From: Chlamydomonas sphaeroides
Taxonomy: Eukaryota; Chlorophyta; Chlorophyceae; Chlamydomonadales; Chlamydomonadaceae
Assembly (NCBI GenBank): GCA_001662425.1
Contig: BDDC01000345.1
Location: forward strand, 28,388-70,738
Length of the DNA: 42,351 bases
Direction of reading: 5' to 3'
The notes under the pieces were generated by a model. It was given only the letters and a program-made list of their open reading frames with translations, was not told the DNA's origin and searched no databases. Positions 34,001 to 42,351 of the stretch are shown piece after piece; within the stretch, counting starts at the first letter, position 1, and the number at the start of each line of letters is the position of its first letter. Both the position numbers and the translations under genes were made by a program.

Positions 34001-36153
34001 CGCCCGCAGTGCCAGAGCTGGCAGAAGAACACGGCGCCCTTGTCGCGGACGGCCTTGGTGACGGGCTGCCAGGCGGCCAGCTGCTCGGGCGTGTAGAGGC
34101 CGGGCGTGTTCATGTAGCTGGTGCAAGGGTGTGTGTGTGGCGGGGGGGCGTGTGTTCAGAGATAGGAACATACAGCGACGCGTTCCGCGCGGAGCGTGCG
34201 TTCTTGTGAAAGGAACGTAATAGCGTCATACGCTTCGAGGGGGTGGTGGCGCTTTGGAAATGCGTAACAGGCACGTAGCGTATCTGCTTGAGAGAACCCT
34301 TGTATGCCAATCCTTTTTTCCCAGACGCAGAGGCGCGCGCAGAGCCCGGTGCGGTCTCACCCGTGTCACCCGCACATAGGAGCTCACGCCCATACACACA
34401 CTTGGGCTTCGCTCCCGCACTGGTGCACCGCTCTTGGCCGCATCCCTGACTGCCTGTCGCACGGCTAATATGCCAATCCCCCAGGGCGTCGTGTGCCGGG
34501 CTATGTTGACTATTACGAACACACTCTCTGCTACCCCCTGCTGTCCCCTGCGGCTCCCGCTCACCCCGTCCCCTGGGCGTTGATGTTGGTGGCCTCCGAG
34601 ATCATCAGCGTGCCGGGCACCGCGCGCTGCGCGTAGTAGTTGGCCATGTAGGGCTGTGGGGGGAGGGGAGGGGAGGGGAAAACGAAGGGGAGCGTTTGTG
34701 TTTGGGCCTGTCCGGGCCGACCACGCTTTTGGCGTTGACCAGGTAGATACCGGGGTGAGGTAAGGGAATGAGTCAGACGTGCGAGGGCAGCGTAGCAGCC
34801 ATGGAGCCACAGGAGGCCCCTCGGACCCACACCCAGCAGCGCCCCTAGAGCCTCAATAAGTAAAACAACTTGTGCACACACACCCTCCCCTCGACCCCAG
34901 GAGCCGTGCTCCTCCGGTCCAACCCTATGGCCCCAGAGCCCCGACACCAACCCCCGACGCACCTGCGGCACGCTGTTGAGCGCCCGCATGCGCGTGAGGG
35001 GCGCCTGGGCGGGGGCGAGGGGGGCAGTGGTGGGGCATGGAAGGGTTAGTGGAGGGCAGTGCAGCAGCGAGAGGGGCACCAGGGTCCGTCACGTCACTGC
35101 TCGTTCGGCGGTGAGGAGGGCGTGCAAGGGGGCCGGTGAGGAGGGCGTGCAAGGGGGCCGGTGAGGAGGGCGTGCAAGGTGAGCTGTGAGGAGGGCGTGC
35201 AAGGTGAGCTGTGAGGAGGGCGTGCAAGGGGGGCTGACGCAGCAGCCCGCAGCCCCGCGCCACCTCACCCCACGCACGCCACGCCCTCCGTACCCCTCCG
35301 CGCCCCCGTGCGACGCATCGCCCCCGCAGGCGGTGCGGTTGCTGCGCCCCTATGACCCTGTGACCCTGTGACCCTGTGACCCTGTGACCCTGTGACCTGT
35401 GACCTATGACCCTGTGACCCTGTGACCTGTGACTGTGACTGTGCTTGCGCAGCAAGGCCCTGCGCGGCCCGAGTGCAGCCGCGGCCCGAGTGCAGCCGCG
35501 GCCCGCTCTCCCCACCCACACCACCGACGCGCGTTCAACCCAGGGCGTGCCGCGTGGGTCGTGTTTACTATGCGTCCCTACTTCTAAACACCCCCCCAAC
35601 CACTCACGTAGACGATGCGGTTGCTGAGCTGGAAGCGGCCGCCCCCGAGCGGGTAGGGCGCAAACAGGGGTGCCACGTCAGCGGGCACGGGCAGGGCCTC
35701 GCCCGCGCCCAGGTCGAAGGAGGCGGGGGCGGCGGTGGACGCGGAGGCCACCGTCGCGGCGGGGCTGGGCAGCGGGAAGGGGGGAGAGAGCGGGAGGGCG
35801 TGTTGGGGGGAAGAACGGAGGGCGTGAGGAAGACAGGGTGTGGCGGGGTGAGGGGCAGGTGTCAGGGCGGCGGCTGGTTTGGGCGGGATGCGGCGCCGCC
35901 ACGCAGAGATGCCACCAGCTGCAGGAGGCAGGAGGCAGGAGCCAGAAACCAGGTGCCCTAGGGGTGCTTGTTTTATGGCAGTGAAGGGCATGTGGGGTGG
36001 AGGGCCGGGCTGTTTCAACCCATGGGTCGCGGCGCCCCTGTGGGCGTCGACGGCCATCAGCGGGACATCGGGTGGTCAGCGCAGCGCGGCACACCTGGCC
36101 GCGGCTTTGACGACCGGTCGCCGCGCGGGCGACGCGGCGCTTGTCGTGGTCAT
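31029..36153 (-). CDS. OPR: 12-oxophytodienoate reductase-like old yellow enzyme
   Basis: It is an FMN- and NADPH-dependent ene-reductase of alpha,beta-unsaturated carbonyls such as oxylipins. Proposed exons: 36095-36153, 35608-35764, 34963-35004, 34565-34653, 33987-34117, 33759-33823, 33355-33400, 33135-33215, 32809-32914, 32336-32526, 32048-32108, 31649-31738, 31408-31467 and 31029-31131, giving 426 residues in frame. The first 45 residues (MTTTSAASPARRPVVKAAA...) look like a plastid transit peptide. Motifs: PYPLGGGRFQLSNRIVYAPLTRMRA, MISEATNINAQGTGY, CQLWHCGRASHP (near 152), STRPITSAEYQ, HGANGYLIDQF (substrate pair H228/N231, catalytic Y233), NDRTDEYGGPIENRCRF and GGFKAGSGAAAVASGQADLVAYGR, then YLANPDMHKRF. 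Plant OPRs usually have HxxH at the substrate pair; HxxN is the yeast-OYE type. The physiological substrate is unknown. Confidence 0.95.
34150..34215 (+). repeat. dispersed intronic repeat, copy D (inverted, OPR intron)
   Basis: It starts GTGTGTTCAGAGATAGG followed by AACATACAGCG, then CCGCGCGGAGCGTGCG. It sits near the acceptor end of the intron 34118-34564 and is opposite in direction to the gene and to copy F, which is near the donor of the same intron. Confidence 0.65.
34471..34525 (-). repeat. dispersed intronic repeat, copy F (OPR intron)
   Basis: Read on the minus strand it starts GTGTGTTCGTAATAGTC, then AACATAGCCCGGCACACG and ACGCCCTGGG. It begins about 40 nt after the donor at 34564, in the sense of the OPR gene. 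Copies D and F face each other like terminal inverted repeats of an element of about 375 bp that nearly fills the intron. Confidence 0.65.
35111..35235. repeat. 25-bp tandem repeat, 5 copies, in an OPR intron
   Basis: Five consecutive 25-bp units begin GTGAGGAGGGCGTGCAAG. The tails differ: GGGGCCG in the first copies and GTGAGCT in later ones. The total is exactly 125 bp. Confidence 0.85.
35351..35437. repeat. 8-bp TGACCCTG microsatellite in an OPR intron
   Basis: About ten near-perfect TGACCCTG units with a few shortened TGACCTG copies. It lies in the same intron as the 25-bp repeat and copy E. Confidence 0.85.
35528..35591 (-). repeat. dispersed intronic repeat, copy E (OPR intron)
   Basis: Read on the minus strand it starts GTGTTTAGAAGTAGGGACG, then CATAGTAAACACGACCC and GCGGCACGCCCTGGGTTGA. 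It begins about 15 nt after the donor at 35607, in the sense of the OPR gene. The core is close to copies A and B. Confidence 0.7.
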
Positions 36154-37623
36154 AGCGAGGCCTGTGCAGCGGGCGACGTGTTGTTTGGGGCGCGAGCGTA
36201 AGATGAAAGGCAATCGAGAATGCGCGGTGACTGCGTTTCCGCGTAGCTGCTATGGCGCTAGGAAGCGTGACTCCTTTAGAACCCGTGGGCATCCATCCGA
36301 GCCGCCGCAAAACCCTGGTGACGCGCTCGCAGCCGCTTACGCTCACTTCGCGCGTGCAGCTGCATTCTGGCTGACTGTGAGACAAAGGTATAGTTAAGTA
36401 CAGCCACTAACTGCAACGCCAGGAGCAAGGGGTTATGGCGAGTGCAGGCCAAATCACGGCATAATCATATGAGGGCGTTACGGTTCGGAACTGTTCCCCG
36501 CCAGGTCACAACTCACTGGCCGTATGGTTTGTCTTCCTCTGGTATCGGGCAGCACTAAGAGCACCGCGAACAGACACACATGATTGCGGTTACAGTCGCT
36601 TTAGGAAAGTAGGCAGTCGGTTTACAAAAATGTGCCCAGGCCGCTGCCAGGACGGAACCCAGCGCCATGAGCCCCGGGCGGTGAAGATATGAGCGTTATG
36701 CGCACATGACTGGGAGTGACCTCCGCTCGCCTCTGTCGCTCATCTCTTGCCCCGCCCCTGCCGCTGCAGGTGGCGGCCATCCGCCGCCGCGGCCGGGTGC
36801 TGCAGCGCATGCTGGACGTCGCAGAGGGCGGCGGTGGCGGACGTGTGAGGCAGCGCAGGAGGGCGCCGCAGGAGGGGGCAGCACGTGCGTGTGGCGGGGG
36901 CGGGGGGGGAAGGAGGTGGCGTGGCGGGAGGGGAGGGTGGTAGGCGGCGGGTCGGGGCCGGGGCCTAGGGGGAGGGCGTGCCGTACTGGCAGGTGCAGGG
37001 ATGGCGACGGCGCGGCCTCCTCATCAAGTTGGGTACTACAGCGCTTGCATAGGCAAGGGGTGTCATGAAAGCGGCTCCGGTTGGTGTGTGGGCATGTCAT
37101 GACACATCGTGTCCTTGGCACAGCACGGTCCGTAGTGCCGACTGCCCGCCGGGCGCCGCACTCTTGAGGGGACACCTCCATCCCCATGGCTCTGCCAGCG
37201 CACCTTGGCCGCCTCCCCGGTGCCAGGAATCCGGACAGCCGCTTGCAGTGCTAACGGATAGCTCTCCTGCCATCTCGAGCATTACCTTTTCTGCACACTC
37301 GGCACCTGACAAGTAAGAATACTAACTTGACTAGACCTACGTCATGGGTGCGATCGTCGATCTGCCCATTTGCCGGTGCGAGCATCGGTCTTGCCCCCCC
37401 CCCGAAAAACCCATCGAAGGGGTTCTAGAGCTGCCTGCACGCCCTGGGGCTGAAGGTGGGGGGGATGGACTGGCAGCGTGCTGTACTCTGCCGTGGGACG
37501 TACTGTGTCATGACAGCTGTCGTGACAGCCTTGCTCACGGCCAGCAGAACAGTGTGCTCCGATGGGCCGCCGCAGGAGCCTCTACGCAGCGCAGATGGAT
37601 TGCCAGAAGCCCAGCCGGACAGC
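36154..37623. other. intergenic stretch between OPR and methyltransferase genes
   Basis: The left part should be OPR promoter and the right part methyltransferase 3' UTR. Minus-strand TGTAA signals are at 36590-36594 and 36622-36626 (TTACA on plus). A plus-strand exon-like segment at 36771-36848 starts after CCGCTGCAG, reads VAAIRRRGRVLQRMLDVAEG and ends before a GTGAGG donor. It has no partner exons, so no gene is called. Confidence 0.45.
36622..36626 (-). terminator. possible TGTAA poly(A) signal of the methyltransferase gene
   Basis: Minus-strand TGTAA about 1 kb beyond the stop at 37624, with a second copy at 36590-36594. The assignment is by position only. Confidence 0.4.
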
Positions 37624-39883
37624 TCACCGCCCGGTCGGCTTCTCACCGCCTCCCCTGCCCGCGCCTTTCCCCTTCCCTCCCTTCATCGACCTCCCCGCGC
37701 CCATCTCCGCCCCCTCGCCCCCCCTCGCGCCCCTCCCTCCCTCCGCCTCCCGCCCCTCTCTCCCATTCCTCCCCTCCGCCCCTTCGCCGCCGCCCTCCTC
37801 CCCCTCCCTCCCCCCTTCCCCCACAGCCCTTCCCTCGCTCCCCTCGCTCCCCAGCCGCACCCACCACACGTCCACATCGCTGCACACGTACACAGGGTCC
37901 AGCTCATCCTCGCCCACACGAACCCCCGCCAGCCCCGCCGCCGCCGCCGCCCGCCAGAACGCGCTCTCCGCGAACCGGTTGCGCCCGTGCGCCAGAAGCA
38001 CTGCCGTACCGCCGCCGCCGCCGCCGCCGCCGCCCCTGCCGCTGGGCCCGGCCTCGCCGTCGCCACCGCTGCCGCCAACCTCGGGCCCCGAGCCGCCGCC
38101 GCCACCTCCGCTCCTCTGCGCCCGCCGCTGCTGTGCGGTCCCGGCCCCAGCCCTGGCCCCGAGGCTCGCCGCGGCCCCCTGCCTGCACAGCGCGGCCAGG
38201 GACTCCACCAGCGGCACCACGGCCTCCTCGCAGTACATGACGTCTGAGGGGGCGGGGGAAAGGTGCAGGGGCCGGCAGGGAACGGGAGGGGAAAACATCG
38301 GAAACGGGCGTGGGGAACTGGGCACGGGGAGAGGCCAGGGAGCGGCGTGCCCCCTTCGCCCCGACACGCCAAGCCCCTTGGGCAGCTCGGCGCAACAGGA
38401 ACCCCCAGCCTGCATGCGAAGGCTGCAGCAGAGCCGTACAGCCGTACTGCCGTACTGCCGTCCGCGCCACGCACCGCAGGCCACGACGAGGTCGAAGGGC
38501 CCACCCAGGCTGCTCAGGTCGCTGCCCCAGCGGTGCTCAACCACCTCCAGCGCCAGGCCTGGGGTCGGGCGGGCGGGCGGGGCGTCGCGAGCGTAACCCG
38601 GGTGAGGGCAGCGGAGGAGATGCCTGCAGCTTCGGCAAGGAGGCACAGCCCGCCGGTACGCTGCATCACGTACGGCGCATCCGCATGCTGCGACATGATC
38701 AGACGTGTGTCATGACGGAGTGAGCATCACGTGAGGCGGTAAGTAACCCGGTTGCTGGGGGCCGCCGCCCCGCCAGTGCCGCCCACCGTTCTTGGCTGCG
38801 TTCCTGGCCAGCAGCGGCAGATTGGGCGCCAGGTCGCTGGTCACAGCCCGGGCCGCGCCCAGCGCCGCCGCGGCCAGGCCCACCAGGCCGCAGCCGGCGG
38901 AGAGGTCCAGGATGCGCCTGCGGGATGCGGGGGGAGGGGCAGGGACGGGAGGGGGGAAAGCTGGGTTCGTGTTCGTCTGCAGGGGCCGCAGCCAGCAGAC
39001 GGCGGCCTCGCCTGGGAGAGAGGGCAGCAGGGGGAGCTGCGCTGCAGTTGGGCCCGCGCCTGCCTGGCAGTTGGGCCCGTGGTCCCCTGGCCTCGTGCCC
39101 GCCCACAGCAGCCCTGCCTCCTCATGCGCACACGCACACAAACAACCGCACGCAAACGCACACGCCGCCAAAACGGCAGCCGCCGGTGCGCCGCACCTGC
39201 CCGTCACCAGTTCGGCCGCCCTCCGCTCCAGCATCTTGGCCACCACGATGCTCGAGTCCCACACCGTGCTGGCGAACGAGCCGCCGCCGTCGGGGCCCGA
39301 GGCCGTGAAGCGAGCCTGGCGGGGGCACACCAGACACCGCGGCGGGCCGTGCCACAGGGGATGCCGCACTGTGAGCAAGGCAGCGGGAGGGCGCTTGCAT
39401 GGGCGTTGTTGTTGGGTGACGGCGACGATGCTGCCACTGACTGGAGACCGGTCGGCGTCTTACGGCGTGTGCATGTGTTACGTACAGTCTGGCTGCCCGC
39501 CACGTCTCACCTGCTCCACGGTGAGCGGGACCGCCTGGCCGCTCGGCCGCGTGAGGGGGTGCAGGTAGGGGCGCTGGAAGCGGTCGCGGTCGGGTCTGTG
39601 GGGTTGGGGCGGGCGGGGTTGGGTGTGGGCTTGGCAGGGCCAGGGGCAGGACGGGCGGGGATGAAGCTGGGGAGGGGCGGGGTCTCCCAAACCCCACCCA
39701 ACTTTTTGGCTGTGCCGCTCACCTGTGCTCGCGCTTCCAGGCCCAGCTCGCTAGAAACTTGGACACCGAGCTCGCTTGCTCAGCCTGTGCTTCCGTCGTT
39801 GGGAGAGTCTGCGCCGCATTTGCATGCCGCTCCGACGACGGCTCTCCTCGCGGCCGCTTGGCAGCACGCTCGTCAGCCCCCAT
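37624..39883 (-). CDS. family-16 (METTL21/VCP-KMT-like) protein methyltransferase
   Basis: It is a SAM-dependent seven-beta-strand methyltransferase, probably of lysine in a protein. Proposed exons: 39723-39883, 39511-39595, 39197-39315, 38787-38917, 38475-38558 and 37624-38243. The frame is kept, giving 399 residues. Motif I is ILDLSAGCGLVGLAAAALGA (124-143), where SAM binds. AVTSDLAPNLPLLARNAAKN follows (post I). The W-G segment is EVVEHRWGSDL (171-181). FDLVVACG leads into DVMY (194-197), the D-x-x-Y motif of this family, which is followed by EEAVVPLVESL. SFASTVWDSSIVVAKMLE is the usual N-terminal VWD segment. The N-terminal 50 residues are polar and possibly nuclear (AAKRPRG). Two low-complexity Gly-rich blocks lie in the last exon: one before AVLLAHGRNRFAESAFW, and the final 80 residues after VDVWWVRL. 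The tail may contain an unrecognised intron. The protein substrate is unknown. Confidence 0.88.
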
Positions 39884-41195
39884 CTTCTGTCTCCTCAGGC
39901 TTGCGAAGGCGCTGTCGTCTGTAATTGTGTGCAATGGCGACAGCCCTCGCGAGCCTGCCAAACTATGCTTGCGCCCAGTTACGGTAGCTATACGCCGATT
40001 ATGTCCTTTCGTGACGCGACGCGCTGATGACTTCAATGTCATATGCGTGCCTGGGTTTGGCCGCGTGCCCCAAGGGGTGGTGTGATGTGCATCGGGGCAC
40101 TGCCATGTGTTTCGGCAGCGCGGTGTTTCGGTATTAATAGTCCTCTAGTCCCGACACGCGCACTCGGCTGCCGGTTTCGTCTATCGACGACCGCGCTGTG
40201 TACAGGAGTTGAGGCGCTGTGAGCGGCAGGAACCAGGGGAGGAACCCCTGGCAGGAACGTTGCCCAGGCAGTACAACCTTGTGCGGAGTAGTGTCCCTTC
40301 ATATCTGTCTTGCCCTCATTCTGTGCAGAGGTGTTAACGCACTGTTTGTAAACTTGAAACGGAACCCTCTCTTGTCATCGTCCGCGGCGCACCGCCGCAA
40401 CAACCCTAACACACATGCAGCTCGCGCGGCCGGCGGAGGGTCTGCGCCGCCGGCCGCGAGGGCCACGGATGATGGAGGAGGAGGAGGTGACAAGGGGGAT
40501 CTAGGCTACGGAAAGTGCACAAGCAACCGGAATCTGAGTGGCATCGCTCCATGGCCTCACGCTAGCAACCTTGTCGCCTTCCCCATGCCACGCAGGCACT
40601 GTGAAAACAACCTGGAATGCCGTCGCGGGCGACTGCCTTTTGCCGAGGTTCCGAGAGGTGGTTTCGGGGCGCGGTGTGGCTGCTCACGCGGCTTCACGTC
40701 GCCACGCTTGAGTTTGCCCGCACGTACTTCGTGATTGTGGCGGAGGACGCGCGCAAGGAGGCGCATGGTGAGACGCGAGCATTTCCCGCGCGCCCTCTAT
40801 ATAGCTATGAAAAGTCGGGGTCGCACCTCTGAGGAGGGGGAGGGCCCGGGGGCGGCTCCGGACAGGAGCGTGACGGCTGGCGGCCACCAGACGGCCGCCG
40901 CACGACTGGCGCTGGCTGTCGTACATGCCGACGGCGGCAGCGGCGGTGGCGCCGCTTTCACCTTCATGCCGCCGCCGCTGCATGCCGTCGCCGTCACCAC
41001 CCATGCCATGGCCATGCCAGGATACACAGACATAGTCACAGACACAACCACAAACATAGACACAGCCAAAGATGAGAGCCCCACGTCGACCACCCATGCA
41101 GCGCATGTTGATTGGCTTGTTAGCTCAGGGGCCCGCAGGCAGTGAGCAACTGAGCATGGACAACATCCTGGGCCCGCAGGCGATGGACGTGTGCG
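39884..41195. other. 1.3-kb stretch without a supported gene
   Basis: The left part is upstream of the methyltransferase gene. The plus-strand open frame ending at 40832 contains LTRLHVATLEFARTYFVIVAEDARKEAH, and another ends at 41145. Neither matches a family I know, and no exon chain could be built. A TATATAG is at 40798-40804 and a plus-strand TGTAA is at 40347-40351. Confidence 0.4.
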
Positions 41196-42325
41196 TCACC
41201 AACGTGCAACAGCACGGTGCCACGTAAAGCTGCGGAAGCGCGTCAGCATGACATACAGCGGGGCCTGGTGCGTGTTGGTCTTGGGCAGGCGCATGTCGAC
41301 CAGCCAGTCCTGCTGCGTGGTGAAGGTTTCACCCTGGGCAGAGTAGTCGGTCACGGCGTACATCAAGTCCAGGCCGATGCCCCAACGAAGAAAGGAGATG
41401 GATGCCTTGGTTCTGCGGGGCGTGATGTGGCAGGCCTTGGGGAGGACAGCGATCTCGCCGTGCTGCAGCCCGCTGATGCATGGCGCCAGAGACGAACCGC
41501 GTTTCATTCGGGCTGCTCTGGCACCACAAGCACGGCACGGGGCACGTAGCGCAGCACATGGACGTGCGCTACGCTGGAAGGGGGGATGGGATCCTCCTTA
41601 CTTCTCGTGCAGCAGCAAGCCGGTGCCTGGTAGGTGGAAGGAACGGGGGGAAGAGGGTTTGGCACAGCTGTAGGCCCCTTCCTGCACTCTGCCCCTACGA
41701 CCTCTACGAGCCCCCACGAGCTGCCACGAGCCAGCTGCTATGGTCTGTAGTGGTTGAGCCAGCTGCTATGCGTACCTGTAGCGCCGTTGTTGTTGATGTG
41801 GTGCAGCTCAACGCACTCGTTGTCTGTGAAGAAGTAGCGTACACCACAGAAAAAGGCGCCGACCGCTGGTGTGCCTTGCGCGTCCTTCTCTGAGCCCAGC
41901 CGCTCCAGCTGGTGCAGGTACTCGGGGGTCAGCGCTGTGCCATCCGGGGCCAGGTCCGAGCTGCGCCATAATAGCAGCTGCTGGCGCTCAGCCGCCGCAT
42001 GCCGCCGTACCAGACGCTGAGCTAGGGGCACTCATGCTGCGTGGCGCTGCATCACTACGTACAGCTTGGCTGGCAAGGGGTTACTGGGGCCCAGAGCTCT
42101 GCTGTTCAGCTGTGCGCATAGCTGATCGATGTCGTGATGAGACAGCTCCTCGATGCCTGCGCACTTCTCCGCCATGTCAAGCAGCTGCTGCGCCGTGGGG
42201 TCGCCTGCCTGGCGATGTCGTGTGCTGAGCACGAATGCATGCTCAACGGAGCGCCAGAGCCAGCGGCCCATCCATGCGTGCGCCTGGCTCTGGCGCTCCG
42301 TTGAGCATGCATTCGTGCTCAGCAC
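41196..42325 (-). pseudogene. degenerate Pif1/Helitron-type DNA helicase fragment
   Basis: Read right to left, the C-terminal half of a Pif1-like helicase is visible: VLSTRHRQAGDPTAQQLLD and LCAQLNSRAL (after about 42263), then VPLAQRLVRRHAAAERQQ, YFFTDNECVELHHINNNGAT, RYVPRAVLVV, LMYAVTDYSAQGETF (the conserved T-x-x-x-SQG region, with A for S) and QAPLYVMLTRFRSF. The order agrees with the family. The reading frame is broken: an in-frame TGA at 42034-42032, a TAA near 41600, and frame changes between about 41775 and 41510. The gap 41627-41775 has GT and AG ends and may be an intron. The N-terminal half, with the Walker A site, lies beyond the window. Such helicases in algal genomes usually belong to Helitron-type or related mobile elements. 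No Rep domain or element ends are in view. Confidence 0.7.
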
Positions 42326-42351
42326 ACGACATCGCCAGGCAGGCGACCCCA
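42196..42351. repeat. 68-bp perfect inverted repeat (fold-back) at the right edge
   Basis: Bases 42196-42263 are the exact reverse complement of 42284-42351, separated by a 20-nt loop. The right arm ends with the window. The left arm is in frame with the helicase, while the right arm is only its mirror image. An abrupt fold-back at the very end suggests a chimeric read or a contig end rather than biology, although an inverted helicase duplication is possible. Confidence 0.9.

Noticed and set aside
40617..40832. 71-residue plus-strand open frame (LTRLHVATLEFARTYFVIVAED)
   Set aside because: It looks mildly protein-like, but no family, upstream exon or splice consensus could be found, so it is mentioned only as part of the unassigned stretch.

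Overview
The window is nuclear DNA of a green alga, most likely a chlamydomonadalean or volvocine species. This rests on very high GC with strong G/C bias in third codon positions, Ala/Gly-rich proteins, genes split by many short GT-AG introns, TGTAA poly(A) signals (the chlorophycean signal) and plant/algal gene families. No rRNA, tRNA or CRISPR array was seen. All gene models below were spliced by hand. Almost every proposed exon keeps frame across its junctions, but no transcript data were available.

Layout from left to right: a small one-helix membrane protein gene (-, 110-445); an SMG9-like nonsense-mediated-decay factor (+, about 1148-5717); an unrecognised 493-residue, probably organellar protein (-, 8160-10905); a two-domain universal stress protein (+, 11707-16126); an F-box-like leucine-rich-repeat protein (-, 17646-21207); a PP2C protein phosphatase (+, 22049-24932); a Sec14-type CRAL-TRIO lipid-transfer protein (-, 26302-29972); a 12-oxophytodienoate-reductase-type old yellow enzyme (-, 31029-36153); a family-16 (METTL21-like) protein methyltransferase (-, 37624-39883); and a decayed Pif1/Helitron-type helicase (-, from 41196 to the right edge). 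The right edge is a perfect 68-bp fold-back, which suggests a contig end or assembly artefact.

The genes are ordinary housekeeping, stress and lipid genes, and nothing suggests a shared pathway or operon. Gene order includes convergent pairs (the stress protein and F-box genes, whose poly(A) signals lie about 30 bp apart; PP2C and CRAL-TRIO) and divergent pairs with about 0.8 kb shared upstream regions (the 493-residue gene and the stress protein gene; F-box and PP2C).

The unusual material is inside the introns. (1) A dispersed repeat of about 60 bp occurs in at least five introns of three genes, always in the sense of the host gene and 8-45 nt after the donor site; one of these introns also carries an inverted copy near its other end. 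This resembles an introner-like or MITE-like family. (2) Truncated 'echoes' of exon edges, each with a splice-site-like junction, lie about 100 nt (97, 100 and 101) from the true edge in two genes, plus a shorter-period set of two more. (3) Clusters of GTACGG/CCGTAC recur in introns of several genes.
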